From NCBI GenBank assembly GCA_041394405.1, contig JAWKIF010000007.1:1-64000 (forward strand): DNA of 64,000 bases, given 5' to 3'. Origin of the DNA: Microthrix sp041394405 (lineage in GTDB: Bacteria; Actinomycetota; Acidimicrobiia; Acidimicrobiales; Microtrichaceae). Positions within the stretch are counted from its first letter, which is position 1; every line of letters starts with the position of its first letter. The position numbers and the translations under genes were made by a program. Positions 49,002 through 57,991 of this stretch are shown here, piece after piece. Under the pieces are notes generated by a model. It did no database searches and had not been told where the DNA came from. It saw only the letters and a program-made list of their open reading frames with translations.

Positions 49002-50041
49002 CCGCCCGTCCCCTGCCTGCCCACGACCAGCTCCACGACGTCGCCCGGGTCCAGCGTGGTGCCCTGCGCAGGCTCCTGGCTGAGGATCTGTCCGTTCAGC
49101 GGATCGGTGGGGCCGCCCAACTGCGTGGTCGTCGCGGCGATCAGCCCCACCGACTCCAACGATTCGAGAGCTTGAGCCTCCTGGGTGCCCACCAGGCGCG
49201 GCACCTTCACCTGGGGTGGGCCGTCGCTGACGATCAGCTCCACCTTTGTCCCCTTGTCCAGGTTCTCGCCGGCGGGCGGGTCGCTGCGCAGCACCGCACC
49301 CTTGGGCAGGAACGGGTCGCGCTCGAGCGTCACCTTTTCCACCACAAACCCTGCGTTGCCCAGGATGAACGCCGCACCTTCGCTAGGAAGCCGCCGCACC
49401 TCGGGCACCTTGCGCTTCTGCGCCCCCTGAGACACCACCAGGTTGACGGTGTCGCCCGTGTGGACCACCTCGCCCGGCAGCGGGTCCTGGCGGATCACCT
49501 CCCCGGCCACCCGATCCTCGCTGGGCAGCTCGAGCACCTCCAGCTTGATTCCGGTGTCGGCGAACACCTTGTCGACCGATTCCTTCGTGGTTCCCACCAG
49601 GTTGGGGATGACGAACTCGGCCTGCCCGCGCGACACCGTGAGGGTGACCGTTCCACCCCGACGGACCGGCTCACCCGCCGGTGGGTCCTGCGCGGCCACC
49701 TCGCCGCGGGGGACGGTCGCCGAGTAGGCGAACTCCACCTCCGCGTCCAGCCCCTCCCTCACCAAGCGCTGAATGGCCTTGGGCTGGGTGAGGTCGACCA
49801 CCTCGGGGGTGTCCTGGAAGCGATACCGACCGAGCAACAGATCGGCCGGGTTGAGCGTGGGGGACAACGCCAACAGCGGAACGCCGGCGCCCAACAACGC
49901 CAGGAAGATGAGCACCACCAGGCGACCCGACCGCAGCCCGCGGCGCTGGCGCCTGCGCAACCGGTCCCGGGCGGAGGCGTGGCCGGCGGCCGGTGTCGCC
50001 TCGTCGGGGTCGGCCACGGGAGGCGGTTCGACGAGGGTCAT
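48998..50041 (-). CDS. PASTA-domain membrane protein 1 (no kinase)
   Basis: 347 residues from ATG 50041. A basic cytoplasmic segment (RDRLRRRQRRGLRSGR) precedes the TM helix (LVVLIFLALLGAGVPLLAL, about 42-60). Four PASTA repeats follow (PEVVDLTQPK, FVIPNLVGTT, RKVPEVRRLP and VKVPRLVGTQ), with no kinase domain. The start overlaps the PASTA kinase stop by one base (TGATG), so translation is coupled. In mycobacteria a second kinase, pknA, follows pknB; here two PASTA-only proteins stand at this end of the operon instead. Confidence 0.9.
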   Translation of the reverse strand: MTLVEPPPVADPDEATPAAGHASARDRLRRRQRRGLRSGRLVVLIFLALLGAGVPLLALSPTLNPADLLLGRYRFQDTPEVVDLTQPKAIQRLVREGLDAEVEFAYSATVPRGEVAAQDPPAGEPVRRGGTVTLTVSRGQAEFVIPNLVGTTKESVDKVFADTGIKLEVLELPSEDRVAGEVIRQDPLPGEVVHTGDTVNLVVSQGAQKRKVPEVRRLPSEGAAFILGNAGFVVEKVTLERDPFLPKGAVLRSDPPAGENLDKGTKVELIVSDGPPQVKVPRLVGTQEAQALESLESVGLIAATTTQLGGPTDPLNGQILSQEPAQGTTLDPGDVVELVVGRQGTGG

Positions 50042-52083
50042 CAGGGCGCCGTGGTCGTGGCCGCCGCCGTGGTCGTGGTCGCCGCCGCCGTGGTCGTGGT
50101 GGCCCGGGTCGTCGGGGCCTGGGTCGGCGCAGGGGTGGGCGCCGGCGTGGCGGGCGGCGCCGTGGTGGGAGCCCGATAGCTGCCCACCACCAGGGTGACG
50201 GTGGTGCCCGGATCCACCCGTTCACCGCCCGCCGGGTTGGAGGACAGGACCAGGCCGTCCAAGTCCGGATCGGTCACCACCCGGGTCTCGGTCGACGCCT
50301 TCAGCCCGCGCTGGGACAGGCGGGTTCGCGCCGCGTTCTCGGCCAGCCCCTCCACGCTCGGCACCTCCACGGTGGCCGGCCCGCTGGACACAAACAGCCG
50401 CAATTCGCTGCCGGTCTCGGCCTCCCCGGTCGGGTCGGTGCGGATGACCTTGCCCAACGGGATGGAGTTGGACGGCTCCGAGGACTGTCGAGCCACCTTG
50501 AACCCGGCCTGCTCAAGCACCTGCGTCGCCTCGTCCACATCCATGCCTGCCACGTCGGGGATGTCCTCGACCGTCGGGATGGGGACGATGGTCAGGGTGA
50601 TGGTCTCGGTCACCGGCTTCTCGCTGCCACCCACCGGCACCTGGCTGAGCACCTCTCCCGGTTCGCCCTCGGCGTTCTCGGCGTCCTTCGACCGAATATC
50701 GATGAACCCGGCCTCGCGCAGGATCGTCTGAGCCTCGTCGAAGGATTTCCCCACGACGTCGGGCACGGCAACCGGGGTGGCGGACGGGTTGAAGATGACG
50801 GTGACCTCCGAGCCCTCCTCGGCATCGCTGCCGGGCTCCGGGTCGGTGGCGTGCACCTCGTTCTCGGCCACCCCGTCCTTGGGGAACGCCTGCTCCTTCA
50901 CCGTGAAACCCGCCGCCTCCAGCGTCGAGCGGGCCTCATCGAGCTGCTGTCCGATCACGTCGGGCACGGCCTTGCGCTCGGGCCCGTTTCCACCCAGCAG
51001 GGCGAAGGCTGCGCCCACGGTCAGCGCCAGCAGCAGGAACAGGGCCACCAGGATGAGGGCAAAGCGTTTGGTGCGGGACCCCGAATCGTCCTCGCCGTCG
51101 GGATCGGGTTCGGCCTCCTCGGCGGAGGCCACCGCAGTCGTGGCGGGCTGCTCCAAGCCCGGCGTGGTGGCCACCACCTGGGTGGCCTGGGTTGAGCCCG
51201 GGGGCGGTGGCGCATTCTGCGCTCGACGCAATGCCAACTCGGCCCGGGTGGTCTGCCCGGCCAGGAAACGGTGCAGATCGTCGCGCAGTTCGCCGGCATC
51301 CGGATACCGGTTGGCCGGGTTCTTGGTCAGCAGCCGCAGCGTGACCGCCTCGACCGCGAAGGGCAGCCCCTGCAGCACGGAGGCCGGCCGGGGCGGGCGC
51401 TCCTGGACATGCTTGTAGGCGATGGCCACCGGCGATTCGGCCTGAAACGGTGGCCGACCGGTGAGCATCTCGAAGAGCACCGCCCCCAGCGAGTACAGAT
51501 CGGAGCGACCGTCCAGCGGATGGCCCTGGGCCTGCTCGGGAGAGAAGTAGGTGGCGGTGCCCATGACCGACCCGGCCTTGGTCAGCTCGTTGTTGGGGGC
51601 CGTCGACAGGCGGGCGATGCCAAAGTCGGTCACCTTGGCCCGGCCCGTCTTGGTCAACATGATGTTGCCCGGCTTGATGTCGCGATGGATGACGCCCTCG
51701 CCGTGTGCGAAGCCCAGGGCCTCGGCGACGTCGGCGGCCACCTCCGCCGCCCGACGCGGGTGCAGCGGCCCCTCCTTGCTCAGCACCTCGGCCACCGACG
51801 GCCCGTCGATGTATTCCATGACGATGAAGTAGGTGCCGCCCTGTTCCCCCCAGTCGTAGACCCCGACGATGTTGGGGTGGTTCAGGTTGCCGGCGGACTT
51901 GGCCTCGCGCCGGAACCGCTCCACGAACAACGGGTCGGTGGCGAACTCCGGGAACATGATCTTGACCGCGACGGGGCGGTCGAGCACGCGATCGCGAGCA
52001 AGCCACACGTCTGCCATGCCGCCGCGAGCCAGCTTCCGGTGCAGTTCGTAGCGATCACTCAGCACCTCGGACGGCTGGGTCAT
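50041..52083 (-). CDS. pknB: PASTA Ser/Thr protein kinase
   Basis: 680 residues from ATG 52083. Kinase domain about 10-270: glycine loop LARGGMADVWLA, Lys in PVAVKIMFPE, HRDIKPGNIM (about 133-142), TDFGIARL, activation loop GTATYFSPEQAQG. Then a juxtamembrane linker, a TM helix (FALILVALFLLLALTVGAAF, about 342) and four PASTA repeats, ending in an Ala/Thr/Pro-rich tail. It should phosphorylate cell-wall and division proteins in response to muropeptides. All catalytic residues are present. It lies 106 nt after pbpA, the largest gap in the operon, so it may have its own promoter. Confidence 0.96.
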   Translation of the reverse strand: MTQPSEVLSDRYELHRKLARGGMADVWLARDRVLDRPVAVKIMFPEFATDPLFVERFRREAKSAGNLNHPNIVGVYDWGEQGGTYFIVMEYIDGPSVAEVLSKEGPLHPRRAAEVAADVAEALGFAHGEGVIHRDIKPGNIMLTKTGRAKVTDFGIARLSTAPNNELTKAGSVMGTATYFSPEQAQGHPLDGRSDLYSLGAVLFEMLTGRPPFQAESPVAIAYKHVQERPPRPASVLQGLPFAVEAVTLRLLTKNPANRYPDAGELRDDLHRFLAGQTTRAELALRRAQNAPPPPGSTQATQVVATTPGLEQPATTAVASAEEAEPDPDGEDDSGSRTKRFALILVALFLLLALTVGAAFALLGGNGPERKAVPDVIGQQLDEARSTLEAAGFTVKEQAFPKDGVAENEVHATDPEPGSDAEEGSEVTVIFNPSATPVAVPDVVGKSFDEAQTILREAGFIDIRSKDAENAEGEPGEVLSQVPVGGSEKPVTETITLTIVPIPTVEDIPDVAGMDVDEATQVLEQAGFKVARQSSEPSNSIPLGKVIRTDPTGEAETGSELRLFVSSGPATVEVPSVEGLAENAARTRLSQRGLKASTETRVVTDPDLDGLVLSSNPAGGERVDPGTTVTLVVGSYRAPTTAPPATPAPTPAPTQAPTTRATTTTAAATTTTAAATTTAP

Positions 52084-52189
52084 CGTGGCCTCACACTACC
52101 GGTGGAGGTGCGGCCACCCGGCGCACCGGGCACCGGTAGCTGAGACCGTCTCACAGCGTGCGGACCGCAGCGCCGGCCCCGGCACGGCA

Positions 52190-53743
52190 TCATCCGCCCC
52201 CGCCGGTCGGCCCGTTCCCGGCGTCACCGGCGGGCTGGGGAAACAGGGCCGTCTGCAACATGCGGCGGGCAATCGGCGCCGCCACCCGCCCGCCGGTCTG
52301 TTCCGAAACGCCCTCCTGGGCCTCGACGATGACCGCCACGGCCACCTCGGCCGGCTCGCCGGGCGTACCGGCGAAGCCAATGACCCAGGCATGGGACCGA
52401 TCGACGCCACCTACCGTCTGTGCGGTGCCGGTCTTACCACCGACCTCAACGTTTGGGATGGCCATGGCCTTGGCGGTGCCATCGGCGACGACGCTGTCCA
52501 TGACCTGGCGCATCACGGCCGCCTGGTCCTGGTCCAACGGGGTCTTCCAGCGCTCCGGCTTCACCTCGCGCACCACGTCGCCCGCGGCATCGCGCACCTC
52601 CGCCACCACGTGCGGCGCCATGATCACGCCCTCGTTGCCCACGCCGGCCGCCACCAGCGCCATCTGCAACGGGGTGGCTCGGGCGTTGCCTTGGCCGATG
52701 GCGACCTGGGCCAGCCCCGGCGTGTCCTCATAGACCGTGCCGTCCTCGCCGTCGGGAAACGGGCCCAACCGTCGTCCGTAGTCGGTGGGGATGGCCGACT
52801 TCACCCCGCCCGGCAGGTCGAGCGGTGGCGTGTCGCCGAAGCCGTAGTCCTGTGCGGTGTCCACCAGGCCCTCAGGGCCCACCGTGCCCGAACCCATCTG
52901 AGCGAACGCGGTGTTGCAGGACACGCGCATGATCTCATCGAGGGTGCCGCCGCACAACGACCCGTCGAAGTTCGACAACGGGCGGGTCGTACCCGGCGGT
53001 GCCCAGTTGCGCAGGCGGGGATAGGACGGCGAGTCCACGGTGACCTTCTCCGAGCGGATGCCCGCAGAACCGGTCACCACCTTGAAGGTGGAGCCCGGCG
53101 GGTAGAGCTCGCGGTAGGACCGGGCCAGCAACGGCTTCTGTGGATCGTTGTCGAGGGCCGTCTTGCGGAACAGGGTCTCGTCGGAGGTGCCCTCAACCAG
53201 CTGGTTCGGGTCGTAGCTGGGGTAGGACCATAGGGCCAACACGTCCCCGGTGCGGGGATCGAGGGCCACCACCGAACCCTGGCGGTCCCCCAAGGCATCG
53301 CGTGCGGTCTCCTGGAGGTCGCGGCGCAGCGACAGCACCACGTCGCCGGTGGGGGCCTCGGCGTCGAACAGGTTGGTCAGGGCCTTGAACTCCAGTTCGG
53401 AGGACTGGCCGGACAGTTCGTCGCCGTAGCTGCGCTCCACCCCGGTGGAGCCCAGGTTCAGCGTGAAGTACCCCGTGATGTGGGCGAACAGGTCGCCGGT
53501 GGGATAGCGGCGCTGGTAGTCGAACCGCCGGTTGTCGACCTCCTCGGTGAAGGCCACGACCGTGCCGTCGGCCGTCTGGATCTTGCCCCGAGGGCGGTCG
53601 AAGTCCCGGAGCACCTGACGGTTGTTGCCCTCGCGTGCGTTGAGGTCGGGCGCCGAGAACACCTGCACCACGTTGAGCCGAATGAACAGCGCCCCATAGA
53701 GCACCAGCATGCCGAGGGCGACCCGGCGGATCTGGGTGTTCAC
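52190..53743 (-). CDS. pbpA: Class B penicillin-binding protein
   Basis: 517 residues from ATG 53743. An N-terminal TM anchor (VALGMLVLYGALFIRLNVVQ), a short dimerisation part, then the transpeptidase domain: PGSTFKVV with active Ser (about 222-229), SCNTAFAQM (about 280) and KTGTAQT (about 445). It cross-links peptidoglycan, partnering RodA encoded directly upstream (4-bp overlap of the rodA stop). In Mtb the corresponding protein is a substrate of the neighbouring kinase. Ends in a Gly-rich tail. Confidence 0.95.
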   Translation of the reverse strand: MNTQIRRVALGMLVLYGALFIRLNVVQVFSAPDLNAREGNNRQVLRDFDRPRGKIQTADGTVVAFTEEVDNRRFDYQRRYPTGDLFAHITGYFTLNLGSTGVERSYGDELSGQSSELEFKALTNLFDAEAPTGDVVLSLRRDLQETARDALGDRQGSVVALDPRTGDVLALWSYPSYDPNQLVEGTSDETLFRKTALDNDPQKPLLARSYRELYPPGSTFKVVTGSAGIRSEKVTVDSPSYPRLRNWAPPGTTRPLSNFDGSLCGGTLDEIMRVSCNTAFAQMGSGTVGPEGLVDTAQDYGFGDTPPLDLPGGVKSAIPTDYGRRLGPFPDGEDGTVYEDTPGLAQVAIGQGNARATPLQMALVAAGVGNEGVIMAPHVVAEVRDAAGDVVREVKPERWKTPLDQDQAAVMRQVMDSVVADGTAKAMAIPNVEVGGKTGTAQTVGGVDRSHAWVIGFAGTPGEPAEVAVAVIVEAQEGVSEQTGGRVAAPIARRMLQTALFPQPAGDAGNGPTGGGG

Positions 53744-55071
53744 GCCGTGGCCGCCACGCTCACCCGGGTGCGGCGCGGGATGGCCTCGCCCCTCGTCGAC
53801 ACCTCATCGGAGGTCCGGATGAGCAGCGCAACCAAGACGTAGTTGGCCACCAGGGACGACCCGCCGTAGGACAGGAACGGCAGCGTGATCCCCGTCAGGG
53901 GCAACACCCGAAGCAGACCTCCCAGGATGACGAAGGCCTGAAACGACAACGACACGGTCAGCCCCGCGGCCAACAGCTTGTGGTACGGATCCTCGGCTCG
54001 AATGGCGATGCGGAAACCGGCGCCGGTGATCAGCAGGAAGGCGGCCAGGATTCCCGTCGACCCGAAGATCCCCAGTTCTTCGCCGATGACCACGAAGATG
54101 GAATCGGTGGCGACGAACGCGTTCTCCAGCCCCTGGATGCCGTAGCCGCGACCCAGGCCCTGCCCACCCATGCCGCCCCAGGCCAGCGCGTAGGTGCCCT
54201 GCACGATCTGGAAGCCGGCCCCTCCCGCCAGGTCCCACGGGTTCATCCAGGCCGACACCCGATCCTGCACGTGGCCGAGCTGCGACCATGCCGCTGTGGC
54301 CCCCGCCGCGAACATCAGCCCGCCGACCACGGGATAGATGAGCCGCTCGGTGGCAATCCACATCATCGCCAGGAACAGCACGAAGAACAGCAGCGCCGAA
54401 CCCAGGTCCTTCTGGACGATCATGATCAGCAGGGCCACGCTCCAGGCCAGGAGCACCGGCGCCAGGAACTTCGGTGCCGGCAGATGCAGCGGCCCCAGCC
54501 GCCAGTTGGTGAGCCCCAGCAGCTCCCGGTTGTTCACCAGGTAGGTGGCGAAGAACAGGATCAACGCGATCTTGGCGAACTCCGCCGGCTGCAGGGAGAA
54601 CGGCCCGAGGCCCACCCAGATGCGGGCTCCGTTGATGGTCCGCCCCACCCCGGGGATCAGCGGCAGGAGCAACAGGCCGAGGCCGGCCAGCAACAGCGTG
54701 TACCCGTAGGTGGCCAGGTCCTTGACTCGCCGCACCAGGCCGAGCGTGACCACGAACGCCATCACGCCGACGGCGGTCCAGCCCGCCTGCTTGGCGGCCA
54801 GGTCTTGGTCGATTCGGGCGATGAAGACGTACCCCAGGCCGTTGAGCAACGTCACCACCGGCAGGATGATGCCGTCGGCATTGGGCGCCAGGCGACGGGT
54901 GGCCAGGTGGGCCACCAATACAAGCACCACGATCATCACCAGGAACGGCACCACGTCGGCGGGGAGGGAGGCTCGGCTTCCCAGGCTGGCCAGGGTGTAG
55001 GCGGCACCGATGATGACCAGCGCGAGAAGGATGAGCCCAAGCTCGGTGGTGCGGCGCGCCTTGCCGTTCAC
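53740..55071 (-). CDS. rodA: RodA/FtsW-type peptidoglycan glycosyltransferase
   Basis: 443 residues from ATG 55071. About 12 TM helices of the SEDS fold. Conserved parts: LGPFSLQPAEFAKIALILFF (about 155-175), QKDLGSALLFFVLFLAMMW, GGMGGQGLGRGYGIQGLENA and the C-terminal GITLPFLSYGGSSLVANYVL. SEDS proteins polymerise lipid II with a class B PBP; pbpA follows with a 4-bp overlap. As the product of the cluster it is named rodA; ftsW is expected elsewhere. Confidence 0.95.
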   Translation of the reverse strand: MNGKARRTTELGLILLALVIIGAAYTLASLGSRASLPADVVPFLVMIVVLVLVAHLATRRLAPNADGIILPVVTLLNGLGYVFIARIDQDLAAKQAGWTAVGVMAFVVTLGLVRRVKDLATYGYTLLLAGLGLLLLPLIPGVGRTINGARIWVGLGPFSLQPAEFAKIALILFFATYLVNNRELLGLTNWRLGPLHLPAPKFLAPVLLAWSVALLIMIVQKDLGSALLFFVLFLAMMWIATERLIYPVVGGLMFAAGATAAWSQLGHVQDRVSAWMNPWDLAGGAGFQIVQGTYALAWGGMGGQGLGRGYGIQGLENAFVATDSIFVVIGEELGIFGSTGILAAFLLITGAGFRIAIRAEDPYHKLLAAGLTVSLSFQAFVILGGLLRVLPLTGITLPFLSYGGSSLVANYVLVALLIRTSDEVSTRGEAIPRRTRVSVAATA

Positions 55072-56510
55072 CCGACGGCCCCAACGGCCGGCGGCAGCAC
55101 CACCGGAACGCGAACTGCGTTGGCCGTGGTGGTGGCCGGTTTCTTGGTCGTCGCCGGCGCCTTGGTCGTGGCCGGCTTCTTGGTGGTCGTGGGCTTCTTC
55201 GTGGTGGTGGGCTTCTTCGTGGTGGTGGGCTTCTTCGTGGTGGTGGTCGCCCTGGTGGTGGTGGAGGCCCGCTCCACGGCCCGCTCCTCCAGGTTGGCCA
55301 CGTAGCGCTGCGCGTCGGAGCGGCTGGCCACCACCTTCCCGTCGGACAGCTCCAACAGGTCCGCCTCCTCCAGGTCATCCTTGCGCAGCTTCGACTGCTC
55401 CGAAACGGTGGGCTCCAGCCACAGGAAGCCACCCGGCCGCCCCTGATAGACGGTGACCTGATCGTCGGGCGACAGGCCGACGAACCACGACATGCGCCCC
55501 CACGCGCCCACACCGGCCAGGGCCACGGCAAACGTCAGGATGATGGCCAACAGGAAGACCAACGTGCGCAAGACGGAGCGGCTGGGCTCGGCCGGGTCCC
55601 CTTCGGACACGCCGTCGGGGTCCGCTCCCGGGTCGACCTCGGGGTCGGAGGCCGGGGGAAGCGGATCGTCGGGTTCCTCGGGCGAGGTGACGCCCACGGG
55701 CACCGCCACCTCGCGGGTGGTGTCATCGGTATCCTCCGCCCCGGGCAACGAGGCATCGGCGAAGAGCACCTGGGTCAGGCGCTCCTCCACGGGTGCGGAG
55801 GTGGTGCCGTCGGACAGATCCACCACCACCACGGTGATGTTGTCACGGCCACCCCCCTCGTTGGCGGCCTCGATCAGCCGCTCGGCGGCAGCGTTTGGAT
55901 CCTGGTTTCCCTCCAGGATCCCGGCAATCTGAGGGCCGCTCACCTCGTTGAATAGGCCGTCGCTGCACAACAGCAACCGATCGCCGTCGGCCGGTTCCAG
56001 CCGCCACGCATCCAGGTCGACCTCCGAGTCCACCCCCAGCGCACGGAGCACCACGTTGCGCTGCGGATGGGTGAGCGCGGCCTCGGCGGTGATCTGACCC
56101 CGACGCACCATGGTCTCGACCAGCGAGTGGTCCTCCGAGAGTTGCTTGAGCTCGCCGTCGCGATACAGGTACACGCGGCTGTCGCCCACGTTGACCAGGG
56201 CGAGGCTGCCATCCGGGCTGTGCGCCGCGGCCACAAGCGTGGTGCCCATGCCCCGAAGCTCGGGGTTGTCCGCCGACTCGGCGTGCACCGCCGCATTGGC
56301 GGCCCGCACCGCCTCGACCAGGGCATCCACTCCTTGGGGTTGGCGCTGGGCGATGACGGCCAGCGCACGCTCGGAGGCCACCTCCCCGCCCAGGTGCCCG
56401 CCCATGCCGTCCGCCACCGCAAACAGGCCATCCGCAACCAGCAGGTTGTCCTGGTTCATCGACCGCAGTTGCCCGGTGTGGGTGGCTCCTCCCCAGGCGA
56501 AGGAGGTCAT
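55068..56510 (-). CDS. pstP: PP2C-type Ser/Thr phosphatase
   Basis: 480 residues from ATG 56510. PP2C domain about 1-240: metal Asp in RSMNQDNLLVADG and FAVADGMGGHLGGE, NVGDSRVYLYRDGE, LLLCSDGLFNEV and GRDNITVVVVDL. Then an acidic linker, a TM helix (VLRTLVFLLAIILTFAVALA, about 315) and an outer part ending in TTKKP repeats (about 420-460). It removes phosphates added by PknB. The Lys/Thr/Pro tail outside the membrane is unusual and may contact anionic wall polymer. Four-base overlap with the FHA gene upstream and with rodA downstream. Confidence 0.95.
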   Translation of the reverse strand: MTSFAWGGATHTGQLRSMNQDNLLVADGLFAVADGMGGHLGGEVASERALAVIAQRQPQGVDALVEAVRAANAAVHAESADNPELRGMGTTLVAAAHSPDGSLALVNVGDSRVYLYRDGELKQLSEDHSLVETMVRRGQITAEAALTHPQRNVVLRALGVDSEVDLDAWRLEPADGDRLLLCSDGLFNEVSGPQIAGILEGNQDPNAAAERLIEAANEGGGRDNITVVVVDLSDGTTSAPVEERLTQVLFADASLPGAEDTDDTTREVAVPVGVTSPEEPDDPLPPASDPEVDPGADPDGVSEGDPAEPSRSVLRTLVFLLAIILTFAVALAGVGAWGRMSWFVGLSPDDQVTVYQGRPGGFLWLEPTVSEQSKLRKDDLEEADLLELSDGKVVASRSDAQRYVANLEERAVERASTTTRATTTTKKPTTTKKPTTTKKPTTTKKPATTKAPATTKKPATTTANAVRVPVVLPPAVGAVG

Positions 56511-56965
56511 GTGACTTCGACCACGAGGTTCCCGGCCTGCACCCGGTCCCCACGACGCAGCGGGGCCGGCGCCGTCATCCGCTTGCCGTTCAGGTAGGTG
56601 CCGTTCGTCGACCCCAGGTCCTCCAACAGGTAGTCGCCGTCACGCTCCACGATCCGGGCGTGTTGGTGGGAGAGGTAGTTGTCCGCGATGGGGAGGGTGG
56701 AGTCGGGATCGCGTCCGATCGTGACGTGCGGGGCCATGGCCATGGCGCGGCCACGCCATTCGGCGGCTCCAACACCTGGAGGCCTCGGGGCGCCTTCGAG
56801 CGGCGCCCGGCGCCGCCAAACCGGCACGGCTCCATGCCCGGCGGTGGCGCCGGAGGATTTCAGGGCCGACACCTCGGCCCACACCGCCCGCAGCACGCGG
56901 AGGAAGAACAGGTACAGCAGAACCAGAAGGCAGATCTTCAGCAGGTTGAGCAGCTGCTCGGGCAC
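56507..56965 (-). CDS. fhaB: FHA-domain membrane protein (FhaB/FipA-like)
   Basis: 152 residues from ATG 56965. A single N-terminal TM (LLKICLLVLLYLFFLRVLRA, about 7-27), a basic/Pro linker, and an FHA domain at about 75-152: VTIGRDPDSTLPIADNYLSH, QHARIVERDGDYLLEDLGST and NGTYLNGKRM, with the phospho-Thr binding residues Arg, Ser, His and Asn in place. In mycobacteria this is FipA/FhaB, which links FtsZ-FtsQ or the MviN complex to kinase signalling. Overlaps the phosphatase start. Confidence 0.94.
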   Translation of the reverse strand: MPEQLLNLLKICLLVLLYLFFLRVLRAVWAEVSALKSSGATAGHGAVPVWRRRAPLEGAPRPPGVGAAEWRGRAMAMAPHVTIGRDPDSTLPIADNYLSHQHARIVERDGDYLLEDLGSTNGTYLNGKRMTAPAPLRRGDRVQAGNLVVEVT

Positions 56966-57012
56966 GGAGAGAGATTACCGGCCACACGGCGCATGCCGGT
57001 GCCGCTGAGCGT

Positions 57013-57669
57013 TCAGAACGCTTCGAAGAAGAAGTAGGTGTGGCCGAATCCCAACTCGTCGCCGTCCACCAGCTGGTGCTGGCTGACCCGCTGACGATTG
57101 ACGTAGCTGCCGTTGGTGGAGCTGAGGTCGACCAGCACGAACCCGCTCCCCGATGGCCGCACCTCGGCGTGGCGTCGCGACACCTTGGGGTCGCCCAACA
57201 CGATGGTGCAGTCGGTCTGGCGCCCCACCGACACCACATACTGGCCCAAGGGCACCCGGTCGCCGGTGGGCAGCAGCAGGCTCCCAACCGGCGAGCCATC
57301 ACCCTCCTTGTGAACGGCCTCCACCTCGAACACGCCCGGACGTAGGTCCTCGCTCACGGCAAAGGTGGTCTCGATGGGGCCCGCAAAGGAGTACCCCATG
57401 TCGCGCGCATGCTCGCGGGCGGCGTCGCCCAGATCGCGTGCCAGCACGCCCGCCATGTCGGCCATCTGTTCGTAGTCGTCGTCGCTCAGCACGAAGGTGA
57501 AGCTGTTGGGGACGATCACCCGGCCGTTCACGCCCACCGAGCGCTTGTCGTCCAGGGTCCGCACCAACTTGCGCCCCAGCTCCACCGGGTTGAGGCCGCT
57601 GCGGAACACCCGCGCAAACGTGCCCTCGATGAGGTGTTCCAGCCGTCGTTCGAATCCTTGGATACCCAC
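57013..57669 (-). CDS. fhaA: FHA-domain protein with DUF3662 N-terminus (FhaA-like)
   Basis: 218 residues from GTG 57669 (VGIQGFERRLEHLIEGTFAR), chosen because mycobacterial FhaA begins the same way; ATG 57687 would add six residues. DUF3662 domain about 1-110, then a short linker and an FHA domain at about 140-215: VSVGRQTDCTIVLGDPKVSR, RHAEVRPSGSGFVLVDLSST, NGSYVNRQRVSQHQL. In mycobacteria FhaA binds phosphorylated MviN and restrains peptidoglycan synthesis. It is the first gene of the operon, so its promoter should lie in 57670-57789, next to the tRNA. Confidence 0.93.
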   Translation of the reverse strand: MGIQGFERRLEHLIEGTFARVFRSGLNPVELGRKLVRTLDDKRSVGVNGRVIVPNSFTFVLSDDDYEQMADMAGVLARDLGDAAREHARDMGYSFAGPIETTFAVSEDLRPGVFEVEAVHKEGDGSPVGSLLLPTGDRVPLGQYVVSVGRQTDCTIVLGDPKVSRRHAEVRPSGSGFVLVDLSSTNGSYVNRQRVSQHQLVDGDELGFGHTYFFFEAF

Positions 57670-57789
57670 GGCGCACACGATACCCATCCCTGACACCCTG
57701 CGAGGTCGACCGTGAGAGAATCGGCCGCCACGCGGGCCCAAATACCCTGACGCCGGCCGCCGAGCCGTGCGCTATCATCTGCCGGCCAC

Positions 57790-57876
<87 letters not shown>

Positions 57877-57881
57877 CCCAC

Positions 57882-57917
57882 ACGTTGGCCCTCGAAGTTC
57901 GCTTCGAGGGCCAACGT
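57882..57917 (+). terminator. tRNA-Leu terminator hairpin
   Basis: ACGTTGGCCCTCGAAG-TTCG-CTTCGAGGGCCAACGT: a perfect 16-bp stem with a TTCG tetraloop starting 5 nt after the tRNA. It also blocks readthrough toward the protease gene end at 57992. Confidence 0.88.
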
Positions 57918-57991
57918 CGTTGCGGGGCACCCACCGGTGGCAGACCTGGTGGGTGAGACCCAGTGTGAGACCTCGGCCCGGTTGTGGGGAG

